From NCBI GenBank assembly GCA_002071245.1, contig MWEV01000010.1, forward strand, positions 1 through 24,356: 24,356 nucleotides of DNA, written 5' to 3'. The stretch's first letter is position 1; every line of letters begins with the position of its first letter. The position numbers and the translations under genes were made by a program. The DNA is from Deltaproteobacteria bacterium ADurb.Bin026. Lineage in GTDB: Bacteria; Desulfobacterota; Syntrophorhabdia; Syntrophorhabdales; Syntrophorhabdaceae. Shown in pieces: positions 15,630-23,673 of this stretch. The notes beneath the pieces are model-generated. The model saw only the letters and a program-made list of their open reading frames with translations. It was not told the DNA's origin and searched no databases.

Positions 15630-17071
15630 AAATGAAAGCAAATCAAAACGCTTTTGAGAGATATCAGAAGAAAAGACAATCTCATTGGGACGACATTGCT
15701 CTTAGAATGGATGATTCGAAAAGCATGGGTTCTTATTATCACAGGAGATTGGAGCAGGTATATAGGTTTCTTGTTCATCCAGGACAAAAAATCCTTGAGA
15801 TAGGTTGTGGACAAGGCGATCTGCTTGCATCCTTGAGCCCGCAGATAGGGGTTGGAATTGATTTTTCTATTAATATGATAAATAGAGCAAGTCAAAGATA
15901 CCCCCAACTCCGGTTTATAAACATTGATGCATACGATCTTGATCTGAATGATACATTCGATGCCATCATCCTGTCTGATATTGTCAACGATCTTTGGGAT
16001 GTACAGACTGTTTTCGAAAAGATAGCCAAGCATACAACACCAGAGACAAGGATTATTCTTAACCTGTATAGCCATTTATGGGAACAACCCTTGACGCTTG
16101 TACAGAAACTTGGCTTGGCAACACCAACCCTTCCCCAAAACTGGCTGACCGTGGAAGACATATGCAACCTTTTTTATTTGACAGGTTTTGAGATTATCCG
16201 TCACTGGGAGGAAGTTCTCTGGCCCCTTGATACCCCTGTTTTATCATCGTTTTTCAATCGTTACGTCGCAAAGTTGTGGCCTTTCAAGAAACTTGCCCTC
16301 ACAAATTTTATATTGGCACGTCCGAGTCCGAGAGAGCCTGAAATGAACAAGGAAAAGAGCGTATCTATTATCGTGCCTGCACGCAATGAGGCGGGGAATA
16401 TCGAAAGCATACTCGAAAGAACCCCGAAGATGGGCAGAGAAACAGAGATAATCTTTGTAGAAGGTCACTCTAAAGACAATACTTACGAAACCATTGAAAA
16501 GGCAATTGCAAACAGTTCGCTGCATAAATGCAAACTTTTCCGACAGACAGGCAAAGGCAAGGGTGACGCCGTAAGGCTCGGTTTTGAAAAGGCAAGTGGG
16601 GATATTTTGATGATACTTGATGCAGACATGACGGTGCCACCAGAAGACCTCCCGCGTTTCTATGAGGCTTTAAGATACGGAAAGGCGGAATTTGTAAACG
16701 GTGTTAGGTTAGTCTATCCGATGGAAAAACAGGCGATGCGTTTTTTCAACCTTCTTGGGAATAAATTTTTCAGCATAGCTTTCTGCTGGCTTTTAGGACA
16801 GCCGCTCAAGGACAGCCTTTGCGGAACCAAGGCCCTTACCAAAATAAATTATAATAAGATCGTGGAGAATAGGTCATATTTCGGCGACTTTGATCCATTC
16901 GGCGACTTTGATCTTATTTTTGGTGCAGCGAAATTGAACTTGAGGATTGTCGATATGCCGATACGTTATAGGGAGCGTGTTTACGGGGAGACGCAGATAA
17001 GCAGGTGGAGACATGGATGGTTACTTCTCAAGATGGTTGTTTTTGCAGCCTGGAGAATCAAATTTGTATGA
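15626..17071 (+). CDS. Fusion of a SAM-dependent methyltransferase and a family 2 glycosyltransferase
   Basis: 481-residue bifunctional protein. The N-terminal half (about 1-235) is a class I methyltransferase with motif I ILEIGCGQGD (56-65) and the following GVGIDFS strand. The C-terminal half (about 245-481) is a GT2 domain similar to dolichyl-phosphate mannosyltransferases: SIIVPARNEAG (247-257), VEGHSKDNT (278-286), the metal-binding DAD (332-334), and the SLCGTKAL and FGDFDPFGDFDL (419-430) segments. The GT2 half has no obvious C-terminal membrane anchor. The fusion implies that a methylated acceptor or donor is handled in one step; substrates are unknown. The reading frame crosses the junction (about base 16360) without a stop, so this is a true single gene. 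It overlaps the upstream stop by 4 bases (ATGA) and the downstream gene likewise. Confidence 0.88.
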   Translation: MKMKANQNAFERYQKKRQSHWDDIALRMDDSKSMGSYYHRRLEQVYRFLVHPGQKILEIGCGQGDLLASLSPQIGVGIDFSINMINRASQRYPQLRFINIDAYDLDLNDTFDAIILSDIVNDLWDVQTVFEKIAKHTTPETRIILNLYSHLWEQPLTLVQKLGLATPTLPQNWLTVEDICNLFYLTGFEIIRHWEEVLWPLDTPVLSSFFNRYVAKLWPFKKLALTNFILARPSPREPEMNKEKSVSIIVPARNEAGNIESILERTPKMGRETEIIFVEGHSKDNTYETIEKAIANSSLHKCKLFRQTGKGKGDAVRLGFEKASGDILMILDADMTVPPEDLPRFYEALRYGKAEFVNGVRLVYPMEKQAMRFFNLLGNKFFSIAFCWLLGQPLKDSLCGTKALTKINYNKIVENRSYFGDFDPFGDFDLIFGAAKLNLRIVDMPIRYRERVYGETQISRWRHGWLLLKMVVFAAWRIKFV

Positions 17072-17847
17072 AATTGATGCTCCAATCATTGCTCCAACAC
17101 CCTTTGACGAAAGGGCTTAACATAGATGACCCGGATACTACACGGCTTAGACGCAGTATTATTCAAAAAAAAATTTTTTTAAAAAAGATTTATGAGGAAT
17201 GGTATACGCTTCTCGATGATTCCTTACCAGCAGATCTTGCTGGCAGTATATTGGAGCTTGGTTCGGGAGCAGGATTTTTAAAGGAGATCATGCCGGATGC
17301 TATTACTTCTGAAATATTTTATGTTTCAGGAATTGATGTAGTGCTGGATGGGTGTGAATTACCTTTCAAAGAGGAAACATTATCCGGGATCCTTATGACC
17401 AATGTGTTTCATCACCTGACGGATATAAAAAGTTTTTTGAAGGAATCTAACCGTTGCGTGAGACAAGGTGGTATTATTGCAATGATTGAGCCATGGGTAA
17501 CCCCTTTATCCATGTGGGTATACAGGAATCTTCATCATGAGCCTTGCGAAATGGAGTCAAAAGAATGGGGTTTTCAAGGGAAAGGCCCACTGTCGTGTGC
17601 AAACAGTGCTTTAGCCTGGATTATTTTCCAGCGTGACAAAAAAATATTTGAATCCGAGTTTCCACAGTGGAAGATCCAAAAAATAGAACCAATAATGCCT
17701 TTTCTCTACTTAATATCTGGCGGTATTTCTCTAAGAAGCCTCCAACCGGGATGGAGCTATTGTTTTTGGCGCCGAGCGGAAAATATTTTTAAACCTGTAT
17801 GGAACAAAATGGCTATGTTTGCGCTTATTATATTAAGGAAGAATTGA
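17068..17847 (+). CDS. Class I SAM-dependent methyltransferase
   Basis: 259-residue protein of the Methyltransf_11 type. Motif I SILELGSGAGFL spans about 60-71; the post-motif acidic segment GIDVVLDG and LPF correspond to the adenosine-binding region, and the motif IV-like region reads MTNVFHHLTD (110-119). A segment near 140-165, EPWVTPLSMWVYRNLHHEP, is shared with methyltransferases I associate with surface polysaccharide loci. Likely O- or C-methylates a sugar or lipid-linked intermediate; the target is unknown. ATG 17068 overlaps the preceding TGA (ATGA), which fits the pattern of this operon; an in-frame ATG at 17005 would add 21 unrelated residues inside the upstream gene. Confidence 0.86.
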   Translation: MKLMLQSLLQHPLTKGLNIDDPDTTRLRRSIIQKKIFLKKIYEEWYTLLDDSLPADLAGSILELGSGAGFLKEIMPDAITSEIFYVSGIDVVLDGCELPFKEETLSGILMTNVFHHLTDIKSFLKESNRCVRQGGIIAMIEPWVTPLSMWVYRNLHHEPCEMESKEWGFQGKGPLSCANSALAWIIFQRDKKIFESEFPQWKIQKIEPIMPFLYLISGGISLRSLQPGWSYCFWRRAENIFKPVWNKMAMFALIILRKN

Positions 17848-17851
17848 AAAT

Positions 17852-19297
17852 ATGCAGAATATCGTACTCATAAACCCTTTTCCAGTGGGGCAAGGTCTCA
17901 ATGATGCCACGGTGGAGCCGCCGCTCGGTTTATGCTATATAGCGGCAGTTCTTGAGAAAAACAATTATGTTTGTTGTATTATAGATGCAAATGTAGAGCG
18001 CCTGAGTAACCGAGACATCATAAACAGGATAAAAGAGAGTCCTTCTGTCATAGGAATTTATCTTAATTCATTTCTTTTCAGTGTGTCTAAAGATTTATGT
18101 GCGGAAATCAGGAAAAAATTTCCAGACAGCCTAATACTTCTTGGCGGTCCCCTGGCAAGTACTATTCCAGAGGTTCTTTTAGACGAGTTTTTATGTGACG
18201 GGATCATAAAGGGAGAGGGCGAATATGCTGTTCTCGGAATTATGAATAATATTTCGGCAGGTAAGCCAGCATTTGATGAGACAATATCCGGTGCTGTTTA
18301 TAAGCTGAAAGATGGCAACATTCGTTACAACGATTTGAAGAGGATTGTTGATCTGGATGAACTACCTTTTCCTGCATTGCATTTGTTGCCCAAATTAAAG
18401 GCATATAAGTCAAGAAGTCGTAAAAAACCGATAGCTCCAATTATAACAAGCCGAGGATGTCCTTATGGGTGCAGCTTTTGCAGTAAAGATATCTTTGGGA
18501 GAAAGATTACCATGCGAAGCGCAAATAATGTCCTGGACGAGATAGATTTTCTAGTTGCGAAGTACGGAGTCAAGCAAATAGATATTCTCGATGACAATTT
18601 TGCCCAGAACAGGCAGCGTCTTATCGATATCTTGGATGGTATAATTGTACGCAATTATAACCTTGCTATCAATCTTCAGTCAGGTGTGCGTATCGAGAAT
18701 ATCGATGAAGAAATATTGGTAAAGATGAAGCAAGCAGGGGTTTATAAGATTGCTTTTGGTGTTGAGACCGCTGATGAGAAGTTGCTTGAAATACATAATA
18801 AAAAGCTGAATCTGAAGAAAATGGAAGAGGTTGTCTCTTTATCTAAAAGGTTAGGTTTTTTAACTTACGGTTTTTTTATAATAGGTCTTTTGGGAGAAAC
18901 CGATAAAGAATTTGATCAGACGATGAGATTTGCCAAAAAAATTGATTTTGATGTAGCTAATTTTTGTATGGCCATACCATTTGTGGGTACCGATCTATTT
19001 AGAATGGTTGAGGCAGAGGGCAAGTTTTTGATCGACACAAGAAAAAATATTGACTCAGGGTTTTATGACGGTAGGGTATTCTATGAATACGGAAATCAAA
19101 AGGGGGAGGATATTCTTGCAAGGTATAATCGTGCGTATAAAGAGTTCTATTCAATAGGAAAAAAGATAAAGGTTTTTCTTGCAATACGCTCTTTCAGTGA
19201 ATTGGCCTGGCTTATTGATGCAGTCTGGTTTGTTATTAAAGGTATGATAAAAAAACGTCAAGCAAAAGTTAAACCGGATATAAGGTCAAGGGATTGA
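17852..19297 (+). CDS. B12-binding-domain radical SAM protein, copy 1
   Basis: 481 residues. The N-terminal Rossmann-like B12-binding domain (about 1-145) starts NIVLINPFP and includes EPPLGLCYIAAVLE and LLGGPLAST. The radical SAM domain has SRGCPYGCSFC, with C203, C207 and C210 as the [4Fe-4S] ligands, followed by IDILDDNFAQNRQR and FGVETADEKLLE. No DxHxxG motif is visible in the B12 domain, so if cobalamin binds it would be without the classical histidine ligand. Class B members of this kind perform C-methylation, ring rearrangement or other chemistry; within a glycan locus a sugar C-methylation or epimerisation is plausible but unproven. The C-terminus is basic. ATG lies 4 bases after the preceding stop. 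Confidence 0.87.
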   Translation: MQNIVLINPFPVGQGLNDATVEPPLGLCYIAAVLEKNNYVCCIIDANVERLSNRDIINRIKESPSVIGIYLNSFLFSVSKDLCAEIRKKFPDSLILLGGPLASTIPEVLLDEFLCDGIIKGEGEYAVLGIMNNISAGKPAFDETISGAVYKLKDGNIRYNDLKRIVDLDELPFPALHLLPKLKAYKSRSRKKPIAPIITSRGCPYGCSFCSKDIFGRKITMRSANNVLDEIDFLVAKYGVKQIDILDDNFAQNRQRLIDILDGIIVRNYNLAINLQSGVRIENIDEEILVKMKQAGVYKIAFGVETADEKLLEIHNKKLNLKKMEEVVSLSKRLGFLTYGFFIIGLLGETDKEFDQTMRFAKKIDFDVANFCMAIPFVGTDLFRMVEAEGKFLIDTRKNIDSGFYDGRVFYEYGNQKGEDILARYNRAYKEFYSIGKKIKVFLAIRSFSELAWLIDAVWFVIKGMIKKRQAKVKPDIRSRD

Positions 19298-19300
19298 AGT

Positions 19301-20299
19301 TTGTTGAATAAAAAACATTGGCTTGCTATAGCTGGATTTGGCATCAGTCTTGTCTTTTTGTTTTTGATATTCTCCAGGATAGATTGGATTGTATTCCTTG
19401 ATACTCTGGAGAGGATATATGTGCCGTGGTTGTTTATTGCTTTAGCTTTTACCGCGATAGCAATTATGGGACGTGCATTGAGATGGAACCTGATTACCGG
19501 ATTAAAGATAAACCATTATCCTTATTTCTGGAGAGCTGCAAGCATAGGTTATCTCGGTAATATTATTTATCCGGTTAGGACTGGAGAAATTCTGCGTATA
19601 TACACAATAAGCCGTTCTGCAAAGATTCCTATGGGTCAGGCAATATCGAGCGTAATAGTGGACAGAATTGCTGATGGGATATCTATGGGATTATTTATGC
19701 TGTTGGTGATTGCTCAAAACAGTATTAATGTTCTGGGAGGTAAAGCGGTTACATGCGTAATTGGCTTATTTGCAGTTAGTACCATCTTAGTCGTAGTGTT
19801 TGTTCATTGGGGGGATAAGGGCCGGAACTTGATCATGGGGTTGGGAGACGGTAGATTCTATCGTCTGAAACAAAAACTACTTTTATGGTATAATCAGGCA
19901 TTTGAGGGCATGCAGGTTCTGCGCAACAAAAAGCGGATTGTTGCAATAGGTTTTTTGGGTATGTTTATTTTCATTATAGACTCAATAGTTGTGTGGTTTA
20001 TCATAATGGCTTTCGGATGGCAATTACCATTTTTTGCTGCAATAACCCTTGCCGTGTTTATTGAGGCAGGAAGTTCTTTGCCATCTGCACCAGGTTATAT
20101 TGGGATATTCCAGATTGCCTGTGTTCTTGCGTTAAAAATATATTCTGTTGATGAATCAAGCGCTGTGGCCTTTTCTGTTGTATTCCAACTGCTTACCTTT
20201 ACATTGATTTTTTTTCAGGGTATCTTGGCGGCTATTCAAAATTCTTTCGGAATATTATCTGCAATGAGAGTTGTGTCTAGAAAAGTACCAACTGAATGA
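19301..20299 (+). CDS. UPF0104/AglD-like flippase-type membrane protein (LPG synthase TM domain)
   Basis: 332-residue integral membrane protein with about 7-8 hydrophobic segments. The conserved region YLGNIIYPVRTGEILRIY, followed by SSVIVDRIADG, and the C-terminal LPSAPGYIGIFQ match the lysylphosphatidylglycerol synthase TM-region/UPF0104 family. The aminoacyl-transfer domain of MprF is absent. Stand-alone members occur with glycan genes and are proposed to transport or support lipid-linked intermediates; the function is inferred. The start is TTG 19301 (TTG 19304 is also possible) after an AAGGGA at 19288-19293; the first in-frame ATG is too far inside the protein to be the start. Confidence 0.84.
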   Translation: MLNKKHWLAIAGFGISLVFLFLIFSRIDWIVFLDTLERIYVPWLFIALAFTAIAIMGRALRWNLITGLKINHYPYFWRAASIGYLGNIIYPVRTGEILRIYTISRSAKIPMGQAISSVIVDRIADGISMGLFMLLVIAQNSINVLGGKAVTCVIGLFAVSTILVVVFVHWGDKGRNLIMGLGDGRFYRLKQKLLLWYNQAFEGMQVLRNKKRIVAIGFLGMFIFIIDSIVVWFIIMAFGWQLPFFAAITLAVFIEAGSSLPSAPGYIGIFQIACVLALKIYSVDESSAVAFSVVFQLLTFTLIFFQGILAAIQNSFGILSAMRVVSRKVPTE

Positions 20300-20347
20300 C
20301 CTTTTAATATCTTTGACCAATTATATTTTGTATAGAGGCGATTGAAT

Positions 20348-22258
20348 ATGTGTGGAATAGTTGGGTTTTGCTCATATCGCAGTGACAAGTTGATTAGCAA
20401 AGACATGCTGTATACAATGACAAATTCTATGTCGCATAGAGGACCTGATGATTCAGGATGTGTCTTGTTGGAAAAAGAAAACAATATCTTTTACCCATTC
20501 AAAAACATGGCTGATGCGACCAAAATTGATAGTGGCATTGTGGGGCTTGGCCACAGGCGACTCAGTATCATTGATCTCTCAAATCGAGGACATCAGCCTA
20601 TGTCAGATGAGTTGAATCTTGTGTGGCTGATATATAACGGGGAGGTTTATAATTACATAGAATTAAGAGAAGAGCTTAAAGACAAAGGATACAAATTTAA
20701 TTCTACAACCGATTCCGAGGTTGTGTTGAAGAGCTATCTTGAATGGGGTGCTGATTGTTTTCGAAGATTCAACGGTATGTGGGCTATTGGTATCTATGAT
20801 ATGAGAACCGGCAACATTATACTGTCAAGGGATCGTTTTGGGAAGAAGCCCCTTTATTATTTTAAGAATAGTGATTTTTTGCTCTTTGCATCTGAGATTA
20901 AGGCAATATTGATGCATCCTGCTGTAAGCAAAGCGATGAATATGAAGAAAGTGGCTGATTATGCAGGTCGTCATTATAGATATGTTGATTGTGATAATGA
21001 GAGTTTTTTTAAAGATATATTTCAAGTTCCCAAAAGCACGTACATGATTTTTCAGAAAACAGGTGACATCTCAGTTCATAAATATTGGGATCTTAAAGAG
21101 GTGTTGTTGCTAAGAGTTGCAATGTCCGAAGGTGAAACTGTGGAACAGTTCAGGTGGCTTCTGAAAGATGCGGTGAAAATACGTCTGAGAAGCGATGTCC
21201 CTGTAGGATGTATGCTGAGTGGGGGGCTCGACTCTGGTTCGATAACGTGCGTTGCCGCCTCACAGAATAATGATTTTATAACATTCTCAGGAATCACAGG
21301 GGAAGGATATTATGATGAATCTGAATACATCAAAGAAGTCATAAAACATACCGGTGTTAAATCGAGATTTATTTACCCTGACGCTAGTGCATTGTTCCCC
21401 ACGCTAAAAGAGATGCTCAATTTTCATGACGAACCGGTATGCACGGTTACGTGGTATTTAAACTATATTATCACCAGGCAAATTTCTCAATATCATGTGC
21501 CCGTTGTTCTGACGGGACATGGCGGAGACGAACTACTTGCCGGCTATTGGGATCATTACCATTATAATTTCAGTGACATGCGGATGAATGGTGAAGACGA
21601 CTCTGGGGAATTTAACCTATGGCTGCATAATCATAATCGTCCGGTAAACGAATACGATAGAGAAAGGGAATATATAGAAAAACTTCGCAACAACAGCAAC
21701 ATGGAAGTGGATAAATACTCACAATATCTTTCTGCCCTTTCGCCTGGTATGCTTCAATATCCAATTAGCAGCATTTTTTATTCCCCATTCAAAGGGGATC
21801 TTGTACGACGTTTATATCTTGAACTGTTTTATGAAACCGTTCCCCCTTCTTTGAGGGCTGAAGACCGCAACATGATGGCGTTTTCAATAGAGAACCGCTT
21901 ACCATTCCTGGATTACCGGCTGGCTGAATTTTCATTCAAGCTTGATAATAAATATAAAATCAGGGACGGCCTAGGAAAATGGCTTCTGCGTGAGGCAATG
22001 AAGGGGATTATGCCTGACAAGGTAAGGCTCAGGAAGGATAAAACGGGCTTTAATGCGCCTTTCGATGAATGGATAAGAAATGAAAACAAAAAACAACTTG
22101 AGGATGTTATTTCTTCAAAATCTTTTATGAATACAGAAGTATACTCAATCAACAGGGTAAAAGACCTTTTTGATGAACACATGAACGGCAGAAACCATTA
22201 TATGTTTTTCTGGCAATATATAAATCTTAATCTTTGGTATGAGCAGTATTTTAAATAA
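20348..22258 (+). CDS. Asparagine synthase-like glutamine-dependent amidotransferase (AsnB family), copy 2
   Basis: 636 residues beginning MCGIVGF. Cys2 must follow the initiator Met in this Ntn amidotransferase, so ATG 20348 is the start and not the in-frame TTG at 20342; GAGG lies about 10 bases upstream. Glutaminase residues R71, N97-G98-E99 and D122-S123 are present. The synthetase domain has the PP-loop LSGGLDS (290-296) and the canonical GHGGDELLAGY, followed by WDHYHYN. The second domain is intact through ENRLPFLDYRL and KTGFNAPF. It is a diverged paralogue of the copy at 7998-9821: the GHGGD segment here is canonical, whereas that copy reads GTAAD. Likely role: amidation of a uronic acid or another acidic sugar in the glycan, rather than housekeeping asparagine synthesis. 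Confidence 0.88.
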   Translation: MCGIVGFCSYRSDKLISKDMLYTMTNSMSHRGPDDSGCVLLEKENNIFYPFKNMADATKIDSGIVGLGHRRLSIIDLSNRGHQPMSDELNLVWLIYNGEVYNYIELREELKDKGYKFNSTTDSEVVLKSYLEWGADCFRRFNGMWAIGIYDMRTGNIILSRDRFGKKPLYYFKNSDFLLFASEIKAILMHPAVSKAMNMKKVADYAGRHYRYVDCDNESFFKDIFQVPKSTYMIFQKTGDISVHKYWDLKEVLLLRVAMSEGETVEQFRWLLKDAVKIRLRSDVPVGCMLSGGLDSGSITCVAASQNNDFITFSGITGEGYYDESEYIKEVIKHTGVKSRFIYPDASALFPTLKEMLNFHDEPVCTVTWYLNYIITRQISQYHVPVVLTGHGGDELLAGYWDHYHYNFSDMRMNGEDDSGEFNLWLHNHNRPVNEYDREREYIEKLRNNSNMEVDKYSQYLSALSPGMLQYPISSIFYSPFKGDLVRRLYLELFYETVPPSLRAEDRNMMAFSIENRLPFLDYRLAEFSFKLDNKYKIRDGLGKWLLREAMKGIMPDKVRLRKDKTGFNAPFDEWIRNENKKQLEDVISSKSFMNTEVYSINRVKDLFDEHMNGRNHYMFFWQYINLNLWYEQYFK

Positions 22259-22299
22259 CCTTGCATATGTACTCGGCAAGGGATTGGCAGGTCAGAGAA

Positions 22300-23673
22300 A
22301 TGAGAATTGTATTTATTAACCCTTCACTTCGTCCGGATGCAAAAAGGAGACAATTACCCGTTGGACTTGCATATATAATGACGGCAGTCAAAAGGGCTGG
22401 TTTTGAGTTTGATTTGATTGATATGGATATTAATGACCTGTCGATGCAGGACCTCGAGGATATGCTTGGCAAGACAATGTACGATGTCTATGCTTTTGGA
22501 TGTATAGTTACGGGGTTTAGGCTTGTGAGACAGATCGCAGAGATTATAAAAACCGTGAATCCAGTATCGACTGTTATTGCAGGAAATTCTGTAGCAACAT
22601 CAGTGCCGGAGATCCTTCTGCAAAACACAAAGGTTGATATAGCGGTGATGGGCGAAGGAGATGTCACCATTGTGGAATTACTCAAGGCTATTGAAAACGG
22701 TAAAAATATTGAAGAAGTTCAGGGAATTGCCTTTAATAGAAATGGAAAGATAGTTTATACGCTTAAGCGTTCTGTTATACCTAAACTTGATGATATAGGG
22801 TTTCCAGACTGGGAACTGTTTGATCTGGATAAATACTATGAGTATTCAACAGCGAATGTTAATGTTTTTTCCAGAGATAATGTCATCTCGTTCCCACTCA
22901 ATTCTGCCAGGGGATGTCCTTACAGATGTACATTCTGTTATCATGTGTTTAAAGGTGAAAAATACAGGAAATATTCCGCTGGAAAGATTGTCGAAGAAAT
23001 TAATAGACTCCACAATAAATACAACTGCGATTTTATATCTTTTTGGGATGAACTAACCTTTCCCAGCATCAAAAGCGTTGAATTACTGGTAGATGAATTG
23101 AACGGACTCGATTTTCAATTCAGTTGGGATGCCCCTGTTAGGGGGGATTTGTTGAAAATGGAGCATGTCGGATTGATACGAGAACTGAAAAACGTTGGCT
23201 GTGATAATCTGGCATTTTCACTAGAGAGTGCAAGCCCTGAAATACTTATTGCCATGAATAAGAAATTGCGTGTATCACAATTTGTTGAACAGGCAAAAGC
23301 CCTATGGGAAGGAGGCGTGACCCCACTAACCAGTATTGTCTTTGGGTATCCGCAGGAGACACCGGAAACGATAAAGCGTACTCTTGATGTATGTGAAGAA
23401 TGCAATATTTACCCGAGTGTAGGTTTTTTGCTGCCCTTACCAGGTACACCCATATATGAATGGGCAAAGGATAAAGGGCATATCAATGATGAAATTGAAT
23501 ATCTTTCAAGGATAGGTGATAGGCAGGATTTCCATATCAATCTGACGTCAATGTCGGATGATGAATTTGTTGACTTGGTAACAAATGGCCTGCAAGAGCT
23601 TGCGAGAAAATTGGGGCTTCAGCTCGAATCGGTTTACAAAACAGGTACTTATAAAGCGCCCGAAAAGAGATGA
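22300..23673 (+). CDS. B12-binding-domain radical SAM protein, copy 2
   Basis: 457 residues from ATG 22300, the first Met before the conserved strand MRIVFINPS. The N-terminal B12-binding-like domain (about 1-140) has LPVGLAYIMTAVKRAG and IAGNSVATSVPE; a DxHxxG cobalamin-histidine motif is not apparent. The radical SAM core has ARGCPYRCTFC, with C206, C210 and C213 as cluster ligands, then FISFWDELTF and FSLESASPEIL. It is a paralogue of the protein at 17852-19297 with only moderate resemblance, so the two may act on different positions or substrates. An upstream in-frame ATG at 22267 adds 11 residues that do not look like the family. The stop overlaps the next gene (ATGA). Confidence 0.86.
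   Translation: MRIVFINPSLRPDAKRRQLPVGLAYIMTAVKRAGFEFDLIDMDINDLSMQDLEDMLGKTMYDVYAFGCIVTGFRLVRQIAEIIKTVNPVSTVIAGNSVATSVPEILLQNTKVDIAVMGEGDVTIVELLKAIENGKNIEEVQGIAFNRNGKIVYTLKRSVIPKLDDIGFPDWELFDLDKYYEYSTANVNVFSRDNVISFPLNSARGCPYRCTFCYHVFKGEKYRKYSAGKIVEEINRLHNKYNCDFISFWDELTFPSIKSVELLVDELNGLDFQFSWDAPVRGDLLKMEHVGLIRELKNVGCDNLAFSLESASPEILIAMNKKLRVSQFVEQAKALWEGGVTPLTSIVFGYPQETPETIKRTLDVCEECNIYPSVGFLLPLPGTPIYEWAKDKGHINDEIEYLSRIGDRQDFHINLTSMSDDEFVDLVTNGLQELARKLGLQLESVYKTGTYKAPEKR

Noticed and set aside
15542..16075. Minus-strand 177-codon open frame
   Set aside because: It is antisense to the end of the second YfhO-like gene and to the methyltransferase motif I region; its sequence is low-complexity shadow translation without family features.
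17005..17067. Extended N-terminus of the stand-alone methyltransferase from ATG 17005
   Set aside because: It lies inside the fusion gene; ATG 17068 forms the ATGA overlap seen at other junctions of the operon.
20300..20347. Possible promoter (TTGACC and TATA-like bases) in the gap before the second AsnB gene
   Set aside because: The TTGACC and the nearby TATATT or TATAGA hexamers are far too close for a 16-18 base spacer, and the gap is short and AT-rich like the neighbouring coding sequence.
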